NCBI GenBank assembly: GCA_964019135.1
Contig: OZ025261.1
Span: 36,632,820-36,696,819, forward strand
Reading direction: 5' to 3'
DNA from: Arenicola marina
Lineage: Eukaryota > Annelida > Polychaeta > Arenicolidae
DNA length: 64,000 nucleotides
Below the pieces are notes generated by a model. That model saw nothing but the letters and a program-made list of their open reading frames with translations. It was not told the DNA's origin and did not search any database. This document shows, in pieces, positions 13,106-24,500 of this stretch (the stretch's first letter is position 1; the number at the start of each line of letters is the position of its first letter). A program made the translations under genes and the position numbers.

Positions 13106-13961
13106 TGAGATTATTTGATGGAGAATCAGGCCATACGCCTACGATGCGATGTCGCCATCTAGCGGATGGATGGGCAAAAAAGAAGAGACTCAGACAGAAA
13201 GAGGCTTACGCCTACATCAGTCTTGCTTAATTGCACCTACGGACATTTTATAAATGTTAGTGTTAAAAACGCTTATTTACTTATTTTTCCTACAACACCG
13301 TCGAAAGGATTTCCTTATCCAAAACTGCTAGTCTGCGTCATAACGTGGTCATGCAGTCCGACAGTCAAATAGTGGGCGTAGCAGAACGTGATGAAACTGC
13401 TTATCAAATAAATTGAAAACTAAACATTGTGGTAATAAATTTGGTCATAGGCCAATATTAATGCGTTCCAAATTCAGTTAACAAGTTGTAATTGGAGACT
13501 TACAAGACATTGTTAGAATGTTCCCGCTTGAAGAGTTGGTTGCGCTATACGCACGATACTCCTTCTTTTGATAAAGATGGAAATTAAGTGATGCCTCGGA
13601 GCCGTAGGAAAAACGCCCGATAGGCGGTGCATGGATCGAAATTTGTCACTCCCGATCTCTAATTAACGCCCCCCCCCCCACCCCATGCACCCTTAATTAC
13701 CTCTTACCTCTAAAAAAAAGATTTCGGGAATAACGCTGTACATGGCACGATGGACCCCAATTTGGAGAATCTCAGCTGCAGTTGAGGGGTAGTGCTATTT
13801 AATAGTTTCACCAAAATAACAATTTGGCCATGTTTAGTTTTGGCCTAAATGTAGGCTGGTGGACCATTCCGTCACGCACGACACGTGCCCATTCCCTCTT
13901 TTGGGATGCCAGATCCTCCCAAGAATCTGGATCAAAGTCGGAACGCGCAAAGGAGGAACGC
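13106..13961. other. no gene recognised
   Basis: Only short frames and a C-rich run at about 13670-13685 were seen. The 176-codon frame starting at 13824 runs on into the inverted-repeat element and is not supported as a gene. Confidence 0.5.
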
Positions 13962-14930
13962 AATAGGGCTATAAAGTCTCGTTCGCTTAGACTTCCGGTT
14001 TACTCATTTTGGGGACAAACAAACGAAGCACGTGCTCGGAACGAGTTTAGAAGCTCTGCGCACACTGGTATGCTGACTATCTGTGACGTAGGCGTGACGT
14101 GTATGTTACGCAAAGAGAGAGACCGGGAACCAGACTACCTGCGCAAGAGTCAGGCGCCGAGGGGTGGGTCCATTGCGGAAGGCCTAGCGATAGGATTCAG
14201 AATATTTAAGAAATATAGCTTAACAAAACGGATAGACGACATATTTTTTATTCGTTTGCGCCATCACAATGACGAATATTTGTTACGACGGGACAATACG
14301 ACTGAGAAACTAACGTTTTTTTTTGGATTTCCTACGAAAAACGAGGCATTATGACGTCACACGGATTCTCCCCGAGTGACAACGTTGGCGCAACGCTTCA
14401 AACAGAAAACTTACAGAAATGAAGAAACTTGGTCTTTTCGTGATCCAAAAGTGATACGAAAACATCCAACTGGTCTTGTTTTATCTTTACCATGTGGTTT
14501 AATGACGCATCCGTGTGCTGTTACTCCATGCACTGCACATTTTGACAGCGGAATGGTTAAGTCGATCACTTGCTCTCGCCATTTTTGTTACCGCGGAGGC
14601 ACGCGAAACTCTGTGACGTCACTCGCTGTGTGGTGAACTTGCGAAAGCCCGGGTGCAGGGCTAAATTTAGAACGTTATTTTTAGCTTTCGAGTATTTTGA
14701 AGACGGATTTTTCCTTGTATATTCCCAAAGTCCTGCGCTTCGTCGCCTCCAAATATTTTAACGTATATCTCTCATAGCCATGTTTAGTGAAATGGTACTC
14801 ATAATCTTTAGAATAAACCTGGAAAGAAATTGACTTATAGCTGCCTATACTTCAACATGGAGCACGTGTGTTTGTTTGTCCCCAAAACTGAAGTCTCGCG
14901 GCCCGATCGCGAGAACTGTATAGCCCTATT
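13962..14930. mobile_element. non-autonomous DNA transposon with roughly 70-bp terminal inverted repeats
   Basis: The left end (13962-14037) and the reverse complement of the right end (14860-14930) share AATAGGGCTATA at the tips, then after a diverged stretch TTTTGGGGACAAACAAAC and CACGTGCTC. The tips could be read as a TA duplication around GGGCTATA...TATAGCCC, which would fit a Tc1/mariner-type or other TA-targeting element; that assignment is inference. The interior shows no transposase, so it would be mobilised in trans. Confidence 0.75.
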
Positions 14931-15650
14931 ACAGTCAAGTTAGATGACGCAATTGATTTCATTGACACAGACTAAAACAGCCGGTGTGGTTCACTCATTC
15001 ATTTATTTAACAAATGTAAACAAAAGATTAAGATTGCGTGGTAGTCTGGGGAAAGACGAAAAACATCTAAGTACTCATGGAAGTATATCGAGCGTAAAGA
15101 CAAGGTATATGACAAGGATAAAGGCATATAGTTATTTAAATCCATACTATTTAAATAATCCAATAGAAACGCATATCTATATCAAAGTATCATACAAACA
15201 GGTAGATCTAACAAACCTTTCCAGTCGGACCACAGTGACTAATAAATATCAGCCTGCCCCGAGCTGGGACGGAGCCATAGTCACGAGTCAGAATCCCTTA
15301 CGTTTATATACCCGCTGTGACAAGGAAAGGATGGGACAAGACGCATTTTAACGCTGGCGGATTGGCTAATACAGGCCAACAATCAAATGAACACCTTACG
15401 GTGGCCGCTCCCTCACTCTCAAACTCACTTTCATACTCACTTTCATACTCACTCATCACCAACCCGGCGCACCTTACGAAAAGCAGTCACTCACACATTC
15501 ACTCACACACTCACTCACACAGGCGCTATGGCAAGCCGACTTTTCATATCGGTCACATCATTATTACACGCGCGGGTGAATAACGTAGGTCTACAGCCTG
15601 GAGTAATTATTCCAGAGGGAGGGACAACGTTTGGAGGAACAGCCGCGTGG
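14931..15650. other. ferritin upstream region; no gene
   Basis: The region before the ferritin TATA box holds short direct repeats (CTCACTTTCATA type at about 15417-15452 and TCACTCACACA type at about 15487-15520). The frames here (up to 135 codons) have no recognisable domain. Confidence 0.5.
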
Positions 15651-15657
15651 TATATAA
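15651..15657 (+). promoter_or_regulatory. TATA box of the ferritin gene
   Basis: TATATAAG preceded by GC-rich sequence. A start site about 30 bp downstream would fall near 15680-15685, placing the IRE within roughly 15 nt of the cap, the position needed for IRE control of translation. Confidence 0.7.
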
Positions 15658-15693
15658 GCCCGCAGCCCGCGAGCCGCATCAAATCAATTTCTG

Positions 15694-15735
15694 AAGCTTT
15701 GCTTTGCTACGTCAGTGAACGTACGGGCTGAGCTT
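15694..15735 (+). promoter_or_regulatory. iron-responsive element (IRE) in ferritin 5' UTR
   Basis: The CAGTGA loop (15713-15718) is closed by a perfect 5-bp stem, TACGT (15708-15712) with ACGTA (15719-15723). The diagnostic bulged C is at 15707. Below it lies a wobble-rich stem closed by AAGCT (15694-15698) with AGCTT (15731-15735). In animals iron regulatory proteins bind this structure near the cap of ferritin mRNA and block translation when iron is scarce. Confidence 0.93.
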
Positions 15736-15800
15736 TACTCGCAAACAAACACCTGCAAAACTATTTCTATTTCCTCAAAACTCTGCAGCTAAACGAGAAA

Positions 15801-18085
15801 ATGGCCCAGACACAGCCACGTCAGAACTACCACGCCGAATGCGAGGCTGGCATCAACAAACAGATCAACCTGGAGTTGTACGCCAGCTACGTCTATCAGT
15901 CCATGGTGAGTAGCCATTTTGTTTTTCGAGGGGACATTTAGCCTAGCCTCCTGTTTGCCAAATGGATAAATAATTCTAAAGAATGACTGATTTGTTCGCA
16001 CGTTATTGGCAACACAATTGTTCTGTTTGTGATAAAGAATTGCCACACTGGGCTCGCGTTAGCATTCGCCAATAGCCATTTGGCGAGAAAATTCGGGATT
16101 TGGCGATAAGAACTTCCTGGACACTCGCCAAAATGACGAATATAAAATTTCAACTAGAAACACATTTTTATTCATGTTTTTTTTCAACAAATAGAACCAG
16201 AAAATCCTCGAACAAATATTTGGCTAATTTTGGCTAATATTTTTCCACGGAATTAGCCAAATTGGCTAATGAAAAAAATATCCTAGCGCGAGCCCAGCCA
16301 CATGTGCTTAGAATTAAGACTATGTCTTGTGTTGTCGGCGTCAGCGGGCTAGTGTACAGGTGTAACCAATTGAATTAGACGTCCTTGACCGTCGCTATGA
16401 ATAAACAAGTAGACGACGGTCGCTTTGGGAGAGCCGCCGGGGCGCCAAGAGTTAACATGGCGCTTCTCCAGCGCGGTAGCTCAATATCTCCTGTTATATG
16501 GTTCATTTATTTTCATGGTTAATTCTTTCGCGCTCATGACAGTTTTTTTCCTTTTCACACTTGAGTATTAAAACTATTACATTTGTTATGTAGCTTACGG
16601 TCATAAACAAGCTCCCAACATAAGTCCCTATATCTCAAGAGTTTCTTAAAATTATAGCCTTATAGGTCTTCCAAATAATAATCCGAACAGTAATTGAAAT
16701 AAAATAATGTGTTGTCCACTCACTATATATTTACAATGTGTTATGTCCGCTTACAGCTCAATGAAGTATGTCATATGTAATTTCATGTAATAAATGATGC
16801 AGGACACATACTTATCAGAATTGCTGCTGTTACTTGACATGTGCTCCTATATATTTTACTTGTGATTGCTAAGTGTGTAAATTTATCAGTGTAAATGTTG
16901 TTTGACATTGGAAGTACAGTAGGTATGGTATGGTGGGATTAATATATGTGTCTGTATTTTTTGTTTTTAGGGATGGTACTTCGACCGTGATGATGTTGCC
17001 TTGAAAGGCTTTGCCAAGTTCTTCCTGAAGAACTCTGCTGAAGAGAGGGAACATGCTGAGAAGTTCATGAAGTATCAGAACCAGAGGGGAGGCCGCATTG
17101 TTCTTCAAAACATTCAGGTACATAACATTTAAATAAATCTTCTCAATACTTATAATTGCGGCAATTATTATTGGTCAGGCTAGTTGTTCTAAACAAGTGT
17201 CTCTAATATCTGTGACATGGCCCACCATCCACCCTGTGACTGGTGGGCCATGTCACAGGGCTACCTCTGTAATGCTTCAAGCCTGTAGCTTAAAATAATT
17301 CAGTCATAATCAATAACAAAAAGTAAACAATTATTATATTGCTACAGGGGGGGGTGGGGGTCCTGGGGTCTTTACAGTCAAAGTTTGGCAATGGCGATAA
17401 TGATGAATACGAAAAACGTATCGGGTATAACAGTCTGCCTCCACACAAGGATACTTTCTGTGCTGGACAATACATGGGAATTAGCCTGGTTTTGATGGTG
17501 GGTTACAGAAGCCTGAGCGTGACGAATGGGGCACCGGTCTGGAGGCCATGCAGGCTGCTCTGGCCCTGGAGAAGAATGTCAACCAATCACTCCTGGACCT
17601 CCACAAGACCTCCGACAAGAACGGAGATGTCCAGGTACGTCATGTGTTATGTGCCAGAGAGCGTCAGATTATTTACTTGGCTGATGTTCTTCAGATATTG
17701 TTTTATTGCATCAATGTATTACTGTAGTAAACGTTAGGCGTGAGTAATAGGTGACCTATGCTGAAACAAGGGTTCTTCCTTACATCTGTCTTTTACAATA
17801 AAATTATGTTTATTGTAACTGATCATTTCCGGAAATTATATGATGAAAACTTCTTATTTGAAGATTACGATGCTGTGACATCACTGTAAAAAGGATCTAT
17901 TATAAATCTGTTAATATTGAGGTGTGTTTTTGTATTGTTCTCAGTTCTGTGACTGGCTCGAGTCTAACTACCTGACTGAGCAAGTTGAGGCGATCAAGGA
18001 GCTGTCGGACCACATCACCAACCTGAAGAGGGTGGGCACCGGCCTGGGAGAGTACATGTACGACAAGGAGACCCTGGATGACTAA
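15801..18085 (+). CDS. FTH1: ferritin, heavy-type (ferroxidase) subunit, 4 exons
   Basis: Coding exons 15801-15905, 16971-17117, 17509-17634 and 17945-18085 are all joined in phase 0 at GT-AG introns and encode 172 residues, the usual length for cytosolic ferritin. Twenty-four such subunits form the iron-storage shell; H-type chains oxidise Fe(II). The ferroxidase ligands are all present: Glu25, Tyr32, Glu60, His63, Glu105 and Gln139, each two positions before the standard human H-chain numbering. Motifs seen are [51 protein letters not shown] and EQVEAIKE. There is no signal peptide, so it is cytosolic rather than a secreted invertebrate ferritin. Expression is probably controlled by the IRE at 15694-15735 and the TATA box at 15651. 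Intron 1 carries a MITE and intron 2 a long perfect hairpin. It converges with the minus-strand THYN1 gene. Confidence 0.97.
16048..16297. mobile_element. MITE in ferritin intron 1
   Basis: A 250-bp element with 17-nt terminal inverted repeats: CTGGGCTCGCGTTAGCA (16048-16064) against TCCTAGCGCGAGCCCAG (16281-16297), 15 of 17 matching. It is flanked by a perfect 5-bp direct repeat CCACA (16043-16047 and 16298-16302), consistent with a target-site duplication. The interior is AT-rich with repeated TTGGCTAA and TTGGCGA words and no coding capacity. The superfamily is not assigned. Confidence 0.75.
17210..17258. other. perfect 18-bp hairpin in ferritin intron 2
   Basis: The left arm at 17210-17227 (CTGTGACATGGCCCACCA) is perfectly complementary to 17241-17258, with a 13-nt loop. 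Function is unknown; it may be a small fold-back repeat. Confidence 0.85.
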
Positions 18086-18300
18086 ACGAAACTCCCGCCG
18101 CGAATACCACGCAACACGCCGGCGAGGTTATCCAGCGGAGTTCTGTGTATCTTTGTAACCCGTTATACTCAAGGTGATGAACCCTTACATATATGGATGT
18201 CGTCGTTATAACGTGACTGAGGTTACCTCTCACTAAGCCAGGTATCCTGCAAGATCTACTAATGAAAGAAACAAACAAGTCCATATGTAGTTCGAAATGA

Positions 18301-18306
18301 AATAAA
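18301..18306 (+). terminator. poly(A) signal of ferritin
   Basis: AATAAA 216 bp after the ferritin stop codon, followed by a T/GT-rich stretch (GTGTGTTTTGTCTTT). Confidence 0.8.
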
Positions 18307-18416
18307 ATTGATTAAGATCTGAATGTGTGTTTTGTCTTTATCAATATTTCGCTGACGTTGTACTCGACTTTGTAAGGAAATAGAAACTTTACATTCTGTG
18401 TGGAAAAATCCTATTT

Positions 18417-18422
18417 TTTATT
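18417..18422 (-). terminator. poly(A) signal of THYN1
   Basis: AATAAA on the minus strand, 128 bp beyond the THYN1 stop at 18550. Only about 110 bp separate it from the convergent ferritin poly(A) signal. Confidence 0.65.
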
Positions 18423-18549
18423 GCAAAAATAGACTGCTAAATACGAATTTACAGTACGCGGAGCTCAGTTTCTGATAAGAACACATAGGTGATGTCTGTC
18501 TGTCTGGGAGGTAGTTTTCTGGGAAGCCCTCTGGTCGCGTGGGCCAGGA

Positions 18550-21500
18550 TTAAGCAGTCGCTTCCTGGTCCTCCAGGGAAACTATGAAATCCCACTCTTC
18601 TGAAACATCAAAGAGATTTAAGTCTCATATATGTAACTTCTGTTTCTCTTGGCGAGTGGTGCACAAATATTGACCTGGCATCCGGGGGTTTACGTCTCCT
18701 TAACGTCTTGTTCGAAGACTCCTTGTACCACGGTGACGTGCTCTGGCACCGACCGACGTGCTCTGGCACCGACCGACGTGCTCTGGCACCGACCGACGTG
18801 CTCTGGCACCGACCGACGTGCGGTCCTACCAGTACTTCATCTGTCATTGCTAATCTTAAGCCGACGCAAAAACGTGTTTGTTCACAAACAAGTTTATTGT
18901 CCGTCGTTGTGACAACGGACTATAAACAATGGTTAGGCAGTGGCGATGATAATGAATTTTGAAAACACCAGTGACGGAATCACCCAAGCCTACCAGGTAT
19001 AAAAGTTTGCCGCTACACGCAAGGATGACTGGAAGTCGCGGCCAGTAATCGATAATGGAACGCAGCTAAAGGCAATCCCAGATGGGGTCTTGGTTACGCA
19101 TCATTTCAGGCCAATCTGGTCGAGCTTAGCGGGCAAAGCCGAAACCCGAGTCGCGGTGACCAGGGACTAGTTTGTTTTATCTAACTAACTTATTCACGCG
19201 AGACGATATGCGGCTCGACCAGGATGTGCAGAGATCAACGCCCCAACTTCATTTTCTTGCACGAGTATTAGAAATGTTACGCTTAGGTTGCAAACTTATA
19301 GGCTCTAGAAATAGCCCGTCGTACGCGGCGTGCCCCCCCCCCCCCCCACCAAGTTCACCGTTAAATGTAAAGGCAATCACGCCTTTCTTTTCAGTCAAAA
19401 GCTAGGACGTTTAATTCACAGCGATAAGCTATGTCGGTCACAGACAGGCTTATTCAGTCTTAAGCGCAAATGCCGCGAAACAAATCTGATTACTTAAGCA
19501 AAAACAAAGCCGCAAATCCATCGTCTGTCGCACACGGACGGATGCCAACCAGTTCGATCGACAATCCCGGGGGGTCGGGGACACTACATTTGTACCGTGG
19601 TGGGGTGTGCCGCACAGGCCATAGAGGGCAGGTGGAGAGCGAGAGAAAAATGCGAGATTTTTGAGAGATCATTGAAGGCATCCAAAATTGATACTGGCAG
19701 TCGTTGCAATATGGAGGTTAATTATTTAAACAATTTTGGCACAAACAAGAATATATATATATAGTCAAAAGCTGAAATTTGATTTGAACACTTTCGATAT
19801 CAGTCAAGATATACAGTCAAGAGCTGCAATGTTGAGAAAGCTTCAGTCGCAAATGGACACATCGAGAAACATTGTAGGTTTCTGCTCAGAGGATTGAGAG
19901 GAGAGGCGAAAAAAGAGGGCATTTGGGCGGCACATATGCATATACCTTACTATATGTAGTACCCCACCCCCGTCGACACTCGACATGTATGTTACATGAC
20001 CCGTTAGCTAAATGACACATACATACATGTGCACGTGTACTTGACATGAGGGGAGTGCATGAGGGCTATTCACATCCTGGGTGATATTTTTTTTGCGTCG
20101 CATATATAAGCAGAAATGACGCACGCTAGATTCTGCCATGTCATTCCAAGTTAGGTGGGCTTGGTCGAGGCACTGACGTATTGTCAAATGACCACCGGGT
20201 CAGCTGTCGTGAACGGCAGGGTCAGCCGCCCCCCCCCCCCTCCCCGGTCCCATGTAGATCTACGCTGAATAAAGGGTGAGCGGGGGTCACCATAATGGGT
20301 GAGCGGGGTTCACAATAACAGGTGAAGCGGAGAGTGATGGTTAACGTTCGTGACCAACAAGTCCGTGCGTAAATACTTGATATAGTTTACGTTGGTTCAT
20401 ATTCAAAATTTCGAGGATGAGAACCATTCTACTACGTTCTGTGCAAAAAACATCCTCTTATAATTTTTCGTGAGTAACTGCCGGTGCAATGCTGTTATAC
20501 ATATATCATTATAATCTGAGACATACCATCACCCTACCAAACTAAAAGGTCGCCTCAGATATGCCACGATTCTACCAAGATAATTGTATCAGATATGCCA
20601 CGATCCTACCAAGACCATTGTCTCAGATATGCCACCATCCTACCAAGATAGTCGTCACAGATGTCATCATCCTACTATGATGTTCGTCACAGATATGCCA
20701 CCATCCTGCCAAGCTCAGTAAGATCCCGCCATCCTACCACTCTTCATGAGATGCACAGTTAAGTTTATTTTTTCATGCTTTTAAAGACATTATACTAATA
20801 ATATTGACCCCATTCTCCAAAATCTACGTCATTGCAGGAGTTGTGTATCTAAAGCAAGCTACCATGCATCACCCTGGTTTAATCCACATACACTCGCATT
20901 CAACGAGGGGAAGAGGACAATTGATGTCTGTTAGGACAGATGGAAGCGAGAAGAAGAAGCCTTTTGGTACCAGCTGTTTTCAAGCATCGACGTTGAACAT
21001 CATGTCAAACATGTTACTGCCATCCCAGCCGCGTCTCCGTCAATAAACCGGAAAGGCTGCTCAATTCACATCTAATTCCACGGACAAATAAGACAAGCAT
21101 CGATGTCTTTGGTAACAATACACCAGTGCAGCGTAAAACATTAAATCAATGCGCAAGTTTCATCATGCGTTCGGCGTCAGACTACCAGACTCAGCTTGAG
21201 CAAAGGTCGGTATTGTTTGCCGAAGGTTGTTTGTTCCCAGACGTAAACGTCACCTTCCTTATCACTGTTGATAACGGTTCGCGGTTTTAAGGACGACGCA
21301 TAGTGTGGAAAACTAAGGAAAAAAATCTAAGAAATTGAGATTGACTCCACAAGACCAAACCATATTCCAGTTAAACAATATTCCTTTTATGTCGCAAAAT
21401 CGACAACCGCAGTCAATGCCAATCATGACTAATAAGTGAGCTTCGCTGAAACAAGTGTTAACCACAACGGATGATGAACTGGAAACTTGACCCCTGATGC

Positions 21501-24500
21501 TCCAGCGAAACAGATATACATCGCTTTTTAAAACAAGCGTAGATTACGAAATACAATTTTAAAAACCTAAATTGAGATCGAAATTGATGTAATTCTTATG
21601 CAAAATGCACACATAGACATTTCGTGAGTCCAAAGATGGACCGGCTTCAGTCAGCTATTTTATTGCTTTCGGAAGCGAGAAGCAATGTACATTTTAAAAG
21701 GACTCAGGACTCAGGACTCAGCTAGTTGTGCAACGGGATGGCCTCACTGCTACAGATATCAGCCAGTTGTGCCACGGGATGGCCTCACTGCTACAGATAT
21801 CAGCCAGTTGTGGCACGGGATGGCCTCACTGCTACAGATATCGGCCAGTTGTGGCACGGGATGCCCTCACTGCTACAGATATCAGTCGTGGGCGGAGAGC
21901 GGTAATAATAGTTGTCTAAAAACTAAACTAAAAAAGCGAAATCTGGGTCTACACGGGATGGAATTAAAGCTGAAAGTCAAAGAGCCCGCTGTCATGCTTT
22001 GAAGCCATGCTATATTTACCGCCCCATTTTATTATTTATTTACTAGCACTGGAAGTGTACAAAACTGCACCCCACGCGCTGGACCATATAGGCTTCACAA
22101 AAGCCGGCCTGGGATGCCCCGATAGAGCCTGCAGACCCCAGCCAGGGCCATACTGCTTCCTACGATGACAGCTTTCAAAAACAGGTATGTAGCCAAGTCT
22201 CGGTCACGGTGAGTGTACAAAACTGCACCCCACGCGCTGGACCATATAGGCTTCACAAAAGCCGGCCTGGGATGCCCCGATAGAGCCTGCAGACCCCAGC
22301 CAGGGCCATACTGCTTCCTACGATGACAGCTTTCAAAAACAGGTATGTAGCCAAGTCTCGGTCACGGTGAGTGCGCAAGGCGGTCCCCACGGTGTAAAGC
22401 CCAGGCGTTGCCAAACACGAATCAATGGAGATACATAGAGTCTTGTCAAACTCGTTCCACAGAGGACTTGGCAAAAAGAGCTACAATGGCCTTGAAATTA
22501 GTTGTAACATTATTTTCCACTTTGCTTTTTTTCTACATCAGTTTCTGTCATACGTAGGGTAGGATTTTTGGTTCGTGTTTCGCCAAAAAGGGTAGACTTA
22601 ACCAACACACGTCCGCACCGTCTTATCCGCCGAGTGCGTGGCCCGGGAATCCATTGGAATCGACAGAATCCATGTTCGCACCATGTCTGATCACTTTTGC
22701 AAAGATATCGATTGCTCTAGTTTACCCCACTAGCCTGGAAACCTCTGGAATTTGTAAGCCGCGAAAGGCACAAACGAAGGGACAGATGGTTGCAGGGCAA
22801 GTCGAGGAGACAGCTTGGAGACCAAGTCAAACACACCACCAATATCATGCAGGCCCCGGCTAAAGGCTGCATGGTTTCTAATGCCTGCAGGTTGTTGAAT
22901 GGGTTAATTTTGTTTGACGGAGAACCGAATCAATGTGACGAGTCTGTTTTCTATACTAATAAAGTGAAGCTGTCTGTCCCACTATGCCGCGGCATGCAAG
23001 AGCCCATTGGCACCAGCAGCCGCCTTGATGCACTGCTTGGTCCACCTTGGATGTATCAACTCGCTCTTACATGTTAACGCTATCGCATAAGTGTCAACAC
23101 TACCGCTCGGTGCTTATCACCTTATCCCGCGCATAACTTGGCTTGGTGCCAACAGTAATAATATTTCTCCCAAAGCCTTATCGCCCGAACCGTCATCAAA
23201 GCAAACAAATCCCGTACTGTCTCGCGCCCACAACTTCCCATCAGTAGCAAGAGAACGAACTCTGCCCGGGGAACCTTGCCTATTTCAATTGATTTGATCT
23301 TTTTGATCTTTGATCCAATTTTACAGTATAGTTAAGCGGTCTAAACGTCAATTCTATAGATCCAACCAGGACGTCAGGCAGATTTTATCCACTGAAGGTA
23401 GTAGTACTACGTTAAATGACGAACAACGGAGGGAAACAGCCCCTTTTTAAACTCAACCAACACTTGTTTTTTACTCAATCAATGTATGAGCTTGGGCCTT
23501 AGTTTTACTGGACTGATATTCGTTTATTATCGTGCTTTAGCCGCAATTTGAATATTCTGTACTGGATGCACAATAATTGCACAGGGTTTAAATATCCTTA
23601 ACATTTATGTCCCGGTCTCAATTTATGTCAATATTATTATCGATATTGTTTCTGCCCAATGTCTACCTTCTGCCTGCTACTATTTGATTTATAAAACAAA
23701 ATACTGTCATACTGTTATTTCTTTCGCTTATTACTGCGAACGCTAGACGTCCCGCGAGCGGAGCGAGAGGGGCGGCTAGTAGTTTAAATATTTACCCCCT
23801 CCCGTGCTGATATCGACGTGCCCTTGAAGTCCAAAGGTCACGTGGTGACCATACACGAGTTAAGGTTCAAGGTCGTGCTATGTACAATAGTAGCCACATA
23901 AACATGATCAACGTTAGACTTCCTTTGGTCACTCACACAAAAACGAGTACATATAAACCGAATTAAAAGGCCCAGTTGTGACCATAACATCCCGATACAT
24001 GTATGGGTGTATATGAGTCACATATCAGCTGTGAGAATACGGCATACTTCGAGTACACAGTCCTTGAACGTTTTGCCTCGCGAGTACACTGATCATACAA
24101 AGCCTTGGCGATAAGCTCTTTAATTGGGAGAGTGTATGCAGCTGCTTATCTCTGTACATCAAGGGAGGTCTCAGTGAATCATTCACTGTCACAGGAGCGA
24201 CTTGCTCCATGGGAGCCATTCTTGTTTGTTGTCGCTACCCCGGTTTTTTACCCCGGTTTTTTACCCCGGATTTCCTGTTGTAATCTGACTCGGTTTAATG
24301 CTTCATTGTTGTGCCCTGAACCCCGGGACTTGGATATGGTCACTTGACGTATGCAATGTCTAAATATTTCGCACCAGCAGACGGGACATACTGATAAAAG
24401 GTCGCAATCTGTCTGTTGATAGATCGCACAAATCGTTCGCCATCGAAGCCCCCTCCCTTGTCTCCCCACCTCCCCCTATACCACCCACCACCCACCCACC

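Noticed and set aside
13824..14354. 176-codon protein frame
   Set aside because: It crosses the left inverted repeat of a DNA transposon, has no domain and no conserved features.
22253..22474. Minus-strand frame with NEFDKT, considered as the last THYN1 exon
   Set aside because: Its phase and acceptor do not fit exon 6. The exon at 18599-18550 fits phase, acceptor and the expected C-terminal sequence.
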